Assembly: GCA_947493455.1 (NCBI GenBank)
Contig: CANLRB010000001.1
Location: forward strand, 744,001-808,000
Length of the DNA: 64,000 nt
Reading direction: 5' to 3'
Source of the DNA: an uncultured Pseudoalteromonas sp.
Lineage (GTDB): Bacteria; Pseudomonadota; Gammaproteobacteria; Enterobacterales; Alteromonadaceae
The translations under genes were made by a program, and so were the position numbers. The notes below the pieces were generated by a model, which was not told the origin of the DNA, ran no database searches, and saw only the letters and a program-made list of their open reading frames with translations. Shown piece by piece: positions 17,293 through 25,798 of the stretch. Numbering within the stretch: the stretch's first letter is position 1; the number at the start of each line of letters is the position of its first letter.

Positions 17293-17987
17293 AAAATAAA
17301 AATTTATTACTAATTGAAGATGATGTTCGCCTCGGTAGCTTAATCGCAAGTTTTTTACATCAGCACCACTTTCAAGTAACGCATTTGACGCGTGGCTTTA
17401 ATATTTACGATCTTGACGATCAAATCGAATTCGATCTCATTGTGTGCGATGTGATGTTACCGGATATCCATGGTTTCAAACTATTTAGTTTACTGCAGAA
17501 ACACTTTCATTGTCCGATCATTTACTTAACCGCATGTGGCAAGAGTGACGACCATATAAAAGGTCTACAACTTGGCGCTCGTGACTATATCGTAAAACCA
17601 ATCGACCCAAATGTATTGCTGGCGCGGATCACCAGCTGTTTACGTCAATCAGGTAAAACTGAGCGACCTAAAACGACAATAAAAATCAAAGATTTGCTAT
17701 TAGACAAAAAACTAAAAAGCGCATATTTAGGTGCAAAAAAACTCGCCCTGACAAAGTTTGATTTTGATTTACTCTACGTACTCGCCGAACATCATGGCGA
17801 AGCACTAAACAGAGAATTTTTGTTTCACGCTACCGTGGGCAGGGAATACGACGGCTTAGACAGAACAGTCGATGCCAGAACAATGCGACTTAGAAAAAAA
17901 ATCGCTGACCTCAACATTCCAGGTCTTGTCATCGAAACAATTTGGGGCAAAGGGTATGCCTTTAGTTACCGAACGATGACCGCTTAA
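17289..17987 (+). CDS. OmpR/PhoB-type response regulator
   Basis: A 232-residue DNA-binding regulator. The receiver domain (1-120) has the Asp11-Asp12 pair, phospho-acceptor Asp54 (VCDVMLPD) and Lys near 107. A winged-helix effector domain occupies about 132-230, with RTVDARTMRLRKKI as recognition helix region and IWGKGYAF as the C-terminal wing. The start overlaps the DUF3019 stop and the kinase gene begins 5 bp after its stop. The 10-bp direct repeats upstream of the MipA gene are its likely targets. Confidence 0.92.
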   Translation: MKNKNLLLIEDDVRLGSLIASFLHQHHFQVTHLTRGFNIYDLDDQIEFDLIVCDVMLPDIHGFKLFSLLQKHFHCPIIYLTACGKSDDHIKGLQLGARDYIVKPIDPNVLLARITSCLRQSGKTERPKTTIKIKDLLLDKKLKSAYLGAKKLALTKFDFDLLYVLAEHHGEALNREFLFHATVGREYDGLDRTVDARTMRLRKKIADLNIPGLVIETIWGKGYAFSYRTMTA

Positions 17988-17992
17988 ACACC

Positions 17993-19219
17993 ATGAAACA
18001 TGAATTTTATCGTCTATATTTGCTATTAATTATCGCTGGTAGTGTTGTTATTTGGTCATTCCAACAAATTTACAACACACTTGACCATTCTGCGTCTTCG
18101 CATCATATCGAGGTAAGTACGTTAATTAACGCCTACATCGCAGCCGATTCAATCAATGATTTTACAACAATGCCAAATTTTCGCTCTGTATCGCTGGAAA
18201 TGATTGGCTTTCCAGGGCGATTGGCAGAAAAGATTAAGCAAGGCCATACTATTTCTCTCACCAAAAACAATGGCCAGATTTTTTATTATCAACAGGCAAC
18301 TCCCAACCAACTGATTGAATTTGGTCCATTCGAATCAAGCGAACACCCATTTGATATTAATCAATACTTAGTTATTCTATTTTATTGTTCACTGGCGCTA
18401 TTATTGCTCATCGTGATCCGCCCCGTATTTAAAGATCTCCAGCAACTGCAACTTGATGCAATTAAATTTACCAAACAACCAAAGCCGATCACTCATAAAA
18501 TCCGTGAAACATCACATATTTATCCACTGGCAAATAGCTTTTATATTTTATCGGATAAGGTGTCAAACTTTGTCTCAATGAATGAAAGTTTGTCACGTGC
18601 TATTTCTCATGAAGTGCGCACCCCTTTAGCACGTATGAAGTTTCTTCTTGAGGTGATTGCAAATCAAATATCCCCGCAAAACAAAGATTATTTTTTGCAA
18701 GATATTAAGGAAATTGAGGCCATGATCGATGACTACTTAACCTTTGCGAACATCGAAAATAACGAACAAGGTATTCAAACCAAACAACAAAATAGTGTGA
18801 AATTTATCGAATTAATGGAGCAAAAATTTAACCACTGCCAAACTGATCATAAGATTCATTTTGAGTCAGACGGTAGCGATATTGTCTACAACGAAGCGAC
18901 TCTTGCACTCGCATGCCAAACCTTGTTATCCAACGCGATTCGCTATGCAAATCACACCATCAAAGTTCGCTTTTCCTCGTCTGACAGTCACTATAAACTC
19001 AGTGTCAGTGATGATGGTCCCGGTTTTATTGACCCAGATGATGCAAATCAAAACAATTTCCAACGCGATAGTACAGGCGAGCAGCATAAAGGGTTTGGCA
19101 TCGGCCTTTACATCGTTAAGAAAGTTGCAATTTGGCATCATGGTGAGTTTATTATTTCTCGCAGCACAAGTTTGAACGGTGCAAAAATGACGATAAAATG
19201 GCCTATATCGGATATCTAA
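17993..19219 (+). CDS. Sensor histidine kinase of the MipA operon (RstB-like layout)
   Basis: A 408-residue kinase with transmembrane helices at about 8-26 and 123-141 enclosing a periplasmic sensor domain of roughly 95 residues. HisKA has His206 (ISHEVRTPLARM). The N-box reads LLSNAIRYA, G1 DDGPGF and G2 GFGIGLYIVKK. The compact periplasmic domain and PhoQ/RstB-type layout fit an envelope-signal sensor. Last gene of the MipA-DUF3019-regulator-kinase operon. No terminator is visible before the convergent gene 26 bp downstream. Confidence 0.9.
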   Translation: MKHEFYRLYLLLIIAGSVVIWSFQQIYNTLDHSASSHHIEVSTLINAYIAADSINDFTTMPNFRSVSLEMIGFPGRLAEKIKQGHTISLTKNNGQIFYYQQATPNQLIEFGPFESSEHPFDINQYLVILFYCSLALLLLIVIRPVFKDLQQLQLDAIKFTKQPKPITHKIRETSHIYPLANSFYILSDKVSNFVSMNESLSRAISHEVRTPLARMKFLLEVIANQISPQNKDYFLQDIKEIEAMIDDYLTFANIENNEQGIQTKQQNSVKFIELMEQKFNHCQTDHKIHFESDGSDIVYNEATLALACQTLLSNAIRYANHTIKVRFSSSDSHYKLSVSDDGPGFIDPDDANQNNFQRDSTGEQHKGFGIGLYIVKKVAIWHHGEFIISRSTSLNGAKMTIKWPISDI

Positions 19220-19245
19220 AAAAACATTCACCAGTAGATTCTGGG

Positions 19246-20691
19246 TTAATTTGTTTTGAATTCCTTGTTGAAAAAGTCAATGAACCTTTCTTTTTCGCTC
19301 ATTGTTATTTTTCGATATTGCGTATCGAAAAAAACGGCACTTCCGTAAAGTTTTTCTAAGTAGTTGTCAAAGTCACGTAAAAAACGTTCATTCAATCGCG
19401 ACTTAGTACACATTAAATGTCCCAATATATAACTATTCGCTTCACTTAATTCATATTGATACAGCATCTTGCCTGTTTCTTTTATCCAAAACCGTTCTTT
19501 TTCAGAAGGATACTCAATAAGCATATCGAAACGACCGAATGACAATTGTTTAAAAATCGTTTCCAAATCTGACGGAACAGGAACAATATTTTTAAACTTC
19601 ACGCTGTTAAACAAATTGTCGAGTTCTTCCCCGTAACTACGCCCGTTGACACTGCCGAGCAGCATATCAGGCTGCGTCTCAAGTATTTCACGAATGGATA
19701 ATGGTGATCGATAGTTTAGCTTTGTGGTACTAAATAATTGTAAACCCAAATATAATGAAACAGGCCGACTAGAAATAAAGTGTTCTAACCTCTGTTCTGT
19801 CTTAATTAGGTCTGTAAAGCAAACGTTTGACCTATTTTTAAGTCGATATATTTCTTCGATGTCTTTCAATTGCTTAAATTCAAACTCATAGTCCATCATC
19901 TCATCAAAAATAAAATGCAATGATTGAGCGCGGCTACTTTTAGTCGGCCCCAGTAAACTTACCGAGTTACTTAAAATCAGTATCTTTGGCTTTTCCAACT
20001 TAAACTGTTCTAATCCTGAATAAGCGTATGAATCACGGTAAATAGCGCCAAGCGTTCCATTGTTTCTAAGTTTTTCCATCTGAATATCGAATCTTTGAGC
20101 AAGTGCCCTGCCTAGCATATTACGTTGAAAAGCAACATAAACATGTCGAGAAGGGAATATTTCAATCGAGCTATAAAGCTTTTTTTCCTCAGGCGTTAAA
20201 TTGTATGAGTAATCAATAAAAACATCGACGTTACGATTGTTTATCATCGTGAGCCCTGCCTCAATTGATGTCACTTTTTGCGGCTTAAAGCTAGACGAGA
20301 GATATCGCTCAAAGTGATACCCATCTAACCAGACAAAACGTTTATCGATTAAATCTGACGGCTTTGATATAGTGAGCTCTTTTTTAAAATATGCAGTAAT
20401 TGGGTATTCATTGTCTAAATACCATTTTGGAAAATATGCGTTCGGTAACTCGTCCTTATACACGCCAATAACGATATCAATTTCATTTTGATTAAACTTT
20501 TCAAGTGACTGCGAAAATGGCATATGATTAATCGATAATTCGTCATTAGGTAAAACAGCCCGTAATACATCAAAATAAATCCCTGTGCCGTCTTCATTGG
20601 TATAGTCGTACCACAACTCTGTACCTATTCTTATTTCACCACTGTATATCTTGATTGAAAATATCAGCGAAACTATGCAACACCATTTCAT
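19246..20691 (-). CDS. Tandem periplasmic substrate-binding-protein-like protein
   Basis: A 481-residue protein with a signal peptide (start chosen at ATG 20691, where the hydrophobic segment begins; a GGGGG stretch precedes it). Two successive SBP_bac_3-like modules follow. The first spans about 19-235 (GEIRIGTELWYDYTNEDGTG, then an AYSGLE-type end), the second about 243-470. No transporter gene is adjacent and no kinase or cyclase domain is fused, so it is not an obvious ABC component. Such stand-alone SBP-like proteins are common in Alteromonadales with unknown function. The two modules are only weakly similar by eye. Confidence 0.65.
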   Translation of the reverse strand: MKWCCIVSLIFSIKIYSGEIRIGTELWYDYTNEDGTGIYFDVLRAVLPNDELSINHMPFSQSLEKFNQNEIDIVIGVYKDELPNAYFPKWYLDNEYPITAYFKKELTISKPSDLIDKRFVWLDGYHFERYLSSSFKPQKVTSIEAGLTMINNRNVDVFIDYSYNLTPEEKKLYSSIEIFPSRHVYVAFQRNMLGRALAQRFDIQMEKLRNNGTLGAIYRDSYAYSGLEQFKLEKPKILILSNSVSLLGPTKSSRAQSLHFIFDEMMDYEFEFKQLKDIEEIYRLKNRSNVCFTDLIKTEQRLEHFISSRPVSLYLGLQLFSTTKLNYRSPLSIREILETQPDMLLGSVNGRSYGEELDNLFNSVKFKNIVPVPSDLETIFKQLSFGRFDMLIEYPSEKERFWIKETGKMLYQYELSEANSYILGHLMCTKSRLNERFLRDFDNYLEKLYGSAVFFDTQYRKITMSEKERFIDFFNKEFKTN

Positions 20692-20940
20692 CAAATCGAT
20701 ATTCCCCCTACTAAGGAACAAGTTTTATCACAAATTATCGGTAACCTTCGCAGGTTGTTAGGTAAGTATAGTTAACTTTTGACCACATAAAGGCTATACG
20801 GCTTTATCGATAACTACCATCTTGATATAAGAAAATGTGCTAACGTTTTATACCCTATAGAAAAAATGCAACGAAGTTCTGTAATGGTCAGATTGTTCTC
20901 GCTATACTCAAAACTAAGCTCTCAACTTTAAATTACCACT

Positions 20941-22107
20941 ATGCTACTCAAACCAACCCGTGAAAACCTATTGCTGTGCATGGCATTTATCATGCCGCTC
21001 GTATTCTCTGTATGGATGGTGCTATTAAATAACTTCGTCGTTGACCAAGCATCATTTACCGGCAAAGAAATAGGTTTGCTACAAAGTATTCGCGAAATTC
21101 CAGGCTTTTTGGCATTCACCGCAATTTATATTTTGTTATTTATTAAGGAACAAAAGTTTGCCATATTAGCCTTATTGATTACCTGTATTGGTGTCGCGCT
21201 GACTGGCTACTTCCCCTTCGCAATTGGCCTCTATATAACTACCCTAATTATGTCTATTGGCTTTCATTATTTTGAAACACTGAATCAATCGCTTACCCTG
21301 CAATGGATTGAGAAAGATAAAAGTGCTCATTTTATGGGCCGGGCATTGTCGGTAAAATCAGCGGCGTCATTATTAGCCTATAGTGCAATTTGGCTAATGA
21401 TGAGCCAGTTTAACTGGCAATATCAAAGCGTTTATTTATTTTGGGGCGTATTAGGTTGTGTTTTAGTAATACTACTTTACCTCTATTTTCCACAATTTGA
21501 GGTTGCTCATGAACAAACTAAAAAGATTATATTGCGCAAACGTTATTGGTTATTTTATGCCCTCACCTTTTTTAGTGGTGCACGACGACAGATCTTTGTC
21601 GTCTTTGCGGGCTTTTTAATGGTCGAAAAGTTTAATTACTCGGTCGCCGATGTCAGCGCGTTATTTATTATTAACTATCTATTTAACTGGGCATTCGCTG
21701 CAAAAATTGGTAAATGGATTAGCCATGTTGGCGAGCGTGCTGCGCTTATTTTCGAATACGTTGGGCTATTTATTTTATTTATCTGCTACGGCCTCGTTGA
21801 AAATGCAACAATAGCCGCCTCACTTTATGTGATCGACCATCTATTTTTTGCCTTGGCGATTGCAATAAAAACCTATTTTCAGAAAATAGCTGATGAAAAA
21901 GATATCGCCTCAACCGCCGGCGTGAGTTTTACCATCAACCACATTGCGGCAGTGGTGATCCCTGCGTTACTTGGCTTAGTCTGGTTGCATTCACCAACTT
22001 GGGTATTTTTCGTTGGTGCAGGGTTTGCTTTTTGTTCACTCTCGCTCGCATTTTTAATTCCGAACAAGCCTGAAAAAGGATTCGAAACACGCCTCACGTC
22101 ATCTTAA
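20941..22107 (+). CDS. Major facilitator superfamily transporter
   Basis: A 388-residue polytopic membrane protein with about 12 hydrophobic helices in two halves separated near residue 195 by a basic cytoplasmic loop (HEQTKKIILRKRYWL). A helix 2-3 loop with basic residues (FIKEQK) and the overall length fit MFS. The substrate is not predictable. No strong ribosome site precedes the ATG. It lies alone, divergent from the SBP-like gene, and ends at a bidirectional terminator. Confidence 0.82.
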   Translation: MLLKPTRENLLLCMAFIMPLVFSVWMVLLNNFVVDQASFTGKEIGLLQSIREIPGFLAFTAIYILLFIKEQKFAILALLITCIGVALTGYFPFAIGLYITTLIMSIGFHYFETLNQSLTLQWIEKDKSAHFMGRALSVKSAASLLAYSAIWLMMSQFNWQYQSVYLFWGVLGCVLVILLYLYFPQFEVAHEQTKKIILRKRYWLFYALTFFSGARRQIFVVFAGFLMVEKFNYSVADVSALFIINYLFNWAFAAKIGKWISHVGERAALIFEYVGLFILFICYGLVENATIAASLYVIDHLFFALAIAIKTYFQKIADEKDIASTAGVSFTINHIAAVVIPALLGLVWLHSPTWVFFVGAGFAFCSLSLAFLIPNKPEKGFETRLTSS

Positions 22108-22113
22108 GGGCAT

Positions 22114-22153
22114 AAAAAAAGGGCTATAAACCAACTGTTTATAGCCCTTTTTT
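22114..22153. terminator. Bidirectional intrinsic terminator
   Basis: A long hairpin (AAAGGGCTATAAAC / GTTTATAGCCCTTT) with A and T runs on both sides separates the convergent MFS and LipL32-like genes. Confidence 0.9.
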
Positions 22154-22186
22154 CAACTCAATTAATTACCTGAAATGGTATGAAGA

Positions 22187-22861
22187 CTAGCCTTCATTAA
22201 CAAGTTTATGCAACTCATCAAGTGATGCAGCAATTTTTACGCCAGGAACATTTGTGCCAACCGTTGCTTCAAATGAGCCTTCAACCGCTGAACGGAACGA
22301 CGTAAACGAGATACGATAAACACCACGCACAAGCGCTTTTGAAGGGTTATTTATATCGGTTGTTTGGCGCAGTAGCGAATTATAGCTCTGACCACCTGGG
22401 TTCTTCGGCAATTCGCTGCTATCGTCATTTAGCGTAAGCGTTTGCAGTGACTTTCCGCCTTTTTTAATTTTAGCCGGATCAATGATATTCATGCGATCGA
22501 GTACGATATATGTATCGAAATATGTTTTCGGATCGTTGCCAAATTTCTTTGTATAATTGGCGTTTACAAAGTCGCTATTACTTGGTTTGCTAACCGCTGG
22601 CGACATCATCGAGACACCAATTTCATCAACAGCTGCAGGCACCCAAGCATAAAGATAATATGCATCTTTATTCTTATATTTACCGTCAGGCTTGATTGAT
22701 TTATCTACGTAACCGAAGTAGTTACTGTAGTTTGCATACGGTAAACGCGCTTCTAAACCCGCAACGCCCTCTGAAATTGAACTTTTCAGTGCAGGACCCG
22801 TTGCCATACACGCGCTTAATGATAATACAGATGTAAGTGTGATAAGTGTTTTTTTAAACAT
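22187..22861 (-). CDS. LipL32-like surface lipoprotein
   Basis: A 224-residue lipoprotein. The start at ATG 22861 has an AAGGAA ribosome site. Lipobox LSAC places the lipidated Cys at 18, with no inner-membrane retention Asp after it. Segments line up by eye, from memory, with the major Leptospira outer-membrane lipoprotein LipL32: LPYANYSNYFGYV (40-52), AYYLYAWVPAAVDEIGVSMM (67-86), YFDTYIVLDRMN (114-125), YNSLLR (160-165) and LVRGVYRISFTSF (177-189). The Leptospira calcium ligands appear retained (Asp116-Thr117, Asp146-Asp147, Tyr160), though the poly-Asp stretch is shorter. It lies downstream of the D-aminoacylase on the same strand, 142 bp away, with no terminator seen between. Its role here is unknown. 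Confidence 0.85.
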   Translation of the reverse strand: MFKKTLITLTSVLSLSACMATGPALKSSISEGVAGLEARLPYANYSNYFGYVDKSIKPDGKYKNKDAYYLYAWVPAAVDEIGVSMMSPAVSKPSNSDFVNANYTKKFGNDPKTYFDTYIVLDRMNIIDPAKIKKGGKSLQTLTLNDDSSELPKNPGGQSYNSLLRQTTDINNPSKALVRGVYRISFTSFRSAVEGSFEATVGTNVPGVKIAASLDELHKLVNEG

Positions 22862-23003
22862 TGAAATTTCCTTTTCGTCCCTTGTTTTCAACGGCGACCA
22901 TTTTACATAAAAAAAGGTACGCCGCAATAAAAAAGGAATAAAAAGAAAAAAAATATACAAAATAATTCACTCTTTATTCACATTGAAAAGCTAAAAATAT
23001 AGA

Positions 23004-24554
23004 TTATTTTGTCAATACCTTACCAGGAAGTTGGCGATTAAATTCACCGCTTTCAATTACCTGAATCCCATTAACAATCACATGTTCAACACCCGATGAC
23101 AACTTGTTCCAGTGACTAAAATCAGCATTGGCGCTATAGTTTTTAAGATCGAAAACAATAATATCGGCCATACTACCAACTTGTAACAGACCTCTATTTG
23201 ATAATCCCAGCAGTTGTGCCGTCGCATAACTTGAACGATTAATAAATTGCGCCAACGTTAACAATTTTTTTTGCTTCACATAGACTGTATATTTTTGTGG
23301 GAAACTCGCGTATTTACGCGGATGGCCATCGCTGCCGTCGCTGGAGCTAACCACCCAAGGTTGCACCATAAAGTGCTCTACATCAGCTTCAGACATATTA
23401 AATGACGCAATTTTTAAGCGCGGGCCACGGATCAATTGCATCACAGCTTCAGTCGGCGTTAATGCCATATCATGCGCAATGTCAGCAAGCGTTTTACCAA
23501 CTAAGTCACTGCGTTCTGTAACTGTGATAAGAACGCGCTCAGCACCGCCGCGGCGACGAATATTTTCACTAATTTGTGCAGCTATATTCGCTTTTTGTTT
23601 TTGGTCATCTAAACGCGCAACCATCGCCTGTTGCGAGTCAGCGCGAACCCACTGTGGTACCAACGCACCACGAATTGAGGTACCTGATGCAAGCCACGGG
23701 TACTGATCGGCCGTCACGATTTGTCCATTTTTTTGTGCAGCTTCAATCAATTTAACCGCATCACGCGATTGACCCCATACGTCAACGCCCAAGGCTTTCA
23801 AATGTGCAAGGTGAACAGGTATATTGGCTTTTTTACCAATTTCCAGCGCTTCTTCAAGAGCTCTTAAAAAGCCGATATTAAACGTACTTTCATCACGTAA
23901 GTGGGTTTCATAAATACCATTGTACTGCGCGGCCACTTTTGCCAGTTCAACAACTTCGTCAGTCGCAGCAAAATTACCGGGTACATAATATAACCCAGAT
24001 GATAAACCAAATGCCCCCTCTTGCATTGCCTGCTTGACAAGTGATTTCATTGTGTCAATTTCAGATGGACTCGCAGCGCGTTCAACGCTTCCCATAACGT
24101 GGCGTCGAACGGTGTTGTGGCCAACAAAAAATGCTGTATTGGTACCGATACCTTTGCTTTCTAAATGTCGTTTGGTCTTCGCGATATCAAATGGGCCACC
24201 ACCATCGTTACCATTAACAACTGTGGTTACGCCCTGTGTTAAGTAATTGAGATTTGCATTAGCGGTTTTGCTTTCAAGTTCGGCCAAACTATGAGTGTGC
24301 GGGTCAATAAACCCGGGACTCACCACCTGATCGCCAACATCTAAGAAGTTTTTAGTGGCATAGGTTTGACTGCCCTTAGGTGTGACAGCGCAAATTTCAT
24401 TTCCACATATCGCAATATCGAGTGCCTGAGCTTGAGTGGTGTTACCAACATAGACTTGATTGCTCGAAATCACCATATCTGCATGAAATGGTGTTGCACA
24501 TGCCGTTAAAAATGCACTGCTGATCATAACCCCGATCAAAGAAATAGATTTCAT
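23004..24554 (-). CDS. N-acyl-D-amino-acid deacylase (D-aminoacylase) lipoprotein
   Basis: A 516-residue amidohydrolase-superfamily enzyme. A lipoprotein signal peptide (LTAC, Cys19) places it in the envelope, unusual for cytosolic D-aminoacylases. The metal-binding DPHTH motif lies at 84-88, a VHLAHLKALG strand near 246-255, and a late SSDGSDGHPRKY segment carries the catalytic Asp. Family members hydrolyse N-acyl-D-amino acids or D-residue-containing dipeptides to release D-amino acids. It follows the M14 carboxypeptidase gene by 20 bp and belongs to the same operon as the TonB receptor, which supports a role in trimming D-amino-acid peptides outside the cytoplasm. Confidence 0.85.
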   Translation of the reverse strand: MKSISLIGVMISSAFLTACATPFHADMVISSNQVYVGNTTQAQALDIAICGNEICAVTPKGSQTYATKNFLDVGDQVVSPGFIDPHTHSLAELESKTANANLNYLTQGVTTVVNGNDGGGPFDIAKTKRHLESKGIGTNTAFFVGHNTVRRHVMGSVERAASPSEIDTMKSLVKQAMQEGAFGLSSGLYYVPGNFAATDEVVELAKVAAQYNGIYETHLRDESTFNIGFLRALEEALEIGKKANIPVHLAHLKALGVDVWGQSRDAVKLIEAAQKNGQIVTADQYPWLASGTSIRGALVPQWVRADSQQAMVARLDDQKQKANIAAQISENIRRRGGAERVLITVTERSDLVGKTLADIAHDMALTPTEAVMQLIRGPRLKIASFNMSEADVEHFMVQPWVVSSSDGSDGHPRKYASFPQKYTVYVKQKKLLTLAQFINRSSYATAQLLGLSNRGLLQVGSMADIIVFDLKNYSANADFSHWNKLSSGVEHVIVNGIQVIESGEFNRQLPGKVLTK

Positions 24555-24574
24555 AGTGACTACTCGATTAACCC

Positions 24575-25744
24575 TTACTGTTTATTTAAATTTGCTGAAT
24601 AGGCTTGTTGATCAAAGCTTAACATTGTCTTCATTAAGCTTTTTGCAGCAACTTTTGCACCTAAATATATCTGTTTGCGATTGCTGTTATCACCCATTTC
24701 ATAGGTCACAGCGTGTACCGCATAAGTATCTGCTATCCATTGCTTAAATACGCCACGGTTCGGATTATGGCCGGGTTTATCGACAACTTTAATGTGGTCT
24801 TGTACTTTGCTTAAATCATTTAACCACATTTTGCTAATTTGGTCTGGGTACAAACCAATACCTGTTGGCATCGTGTAAAATACGTCGTCATGGGTAGAGT
24901 GAAAATCAAGGGCAAACTGTATTTTGCCACCATCCTGAACAATGCGTTCAATTTTGTCGCGCACTAAGCGCGTTTCGACTTGGCTAAACGCACCCCAGTC
25001 ACGATTTAAATCAATACCGTTAACATTGTGTCGCCAATGACCCAAAGCTACGCCATCCGGGTTGACGTTAGGTACCATCAAAATATTAAAACGTTGTCGA
25101 AAAATACTCGCTTGTTTGCTGTCTTCAAGCAGCGATTCGGCGAATGGGAAATACGCCATTGCGCCTGTTAACTCTGGCGGGTGCTGACGCCCTATCACGA
25201 CGAGCCACTCATTGCTTGGTGCCACTGAACGACTGACGAGTGCATGAATATCGCGCTTTTGGGTTGATAACCCCAATAACTCAAGTTCAACATTCGTCTG
25301 TTTTGCCACCTGCTTTGCCCAACCGACATAGGCCGCGTTGGTGATCATTTCTTGACCCGCGATAATTTGTTTTTTATTCGATACAGCAACGTTAAAAACA
25401 AGCTGCTTGCTTCGTATTTGGTATTTTAGTGGCTGCCAACTAGTACCGTTATAAGTTGCCTTCGGATGGTAACGGTGACTACCATGGCGGTATTTAATTT
25501 TTACTTTGATATTTTTTTGCGCATCAGATACCAATGAAAATGCATACCAAGGACTATTATTAATTGGTGTGTTTTCAGGCGTAATTTCTAAATTGACAGT
25601 ATCGCCTTGAAATTCGCATTGATTTACCCGTGCACCACTAAAGCTATAATCGAGCGTCACACCATCATGACTACATTGAGCTGCCAATGTCGCAAAAGAC
25701 AATGAACAGCATGTTACAAGTACGAATCGAAATAGAATTGCCAT
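24575..25744 (-). CDS. Secreted M14-family zinc carboxypeptidase
   Basis: A 389-residue exported metallopeptidase. The start at ATG 25744 has an ideal AGAGGAAATT ribosome site; the longer frame from 25768 lacks one. The signal peptide ends near AAQC. An N-terminal beta-rich M14_N domain covers about 24-130, followed by the catalytic domain. Zinc ligands are His188 and Glu191 (RQHPPE) and His282 (DFHSTHDD). Asn247-Arg248 (NRDWG) would bind the substrate carboxylate, and the catalytic Glu is 349 (TYEMGDN). It is between the TonB receptor and the D-aminoacylase in one operon. A likely job is cleaving muropeptides or D/L peptides before uptake; the specificity is inference. Confidence 0.88.
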   Translation of the reverse strand: MAILFRFVLVTCCSLSFATLAAQCSHDGVTLDYSFSGARVNQCEFQGDTVNLEITPENTPINNSPWYAFSLVSDAQKNIKVKIKYRHGSHRYHPKATYNGTSWQPLKYQIRSKQLVFNVAVSNKKQIIAGQEMITNAAYVGWAKQVAKQTNVELELLGLSTQKRDIHALVSRSVAPSNEWLVVIGRQHPPELTGAMAYFPFAESLLEDSKQASIFRQRFNILMVPNVNPDGVALGHWRHNVNGIDLNRDWGAFSQVETRLVRDKIERIVQDGGKIQFALDFHSTHDDVFYTMPTGIGLYPDQISKMWLNDLSKVQDHIKVVDKPGHNPNRGVFKQWIADTYAVHAVTYEMGDNSNRKQIYLGAKVAAKSLMKTMLSFDQQAYSANLNKQ

Positions 25745-25798
25745 AATTTCCTCTAAAAAAATGAGCACCCTATTTGGTGCTCATTACAACAGGCAGAA

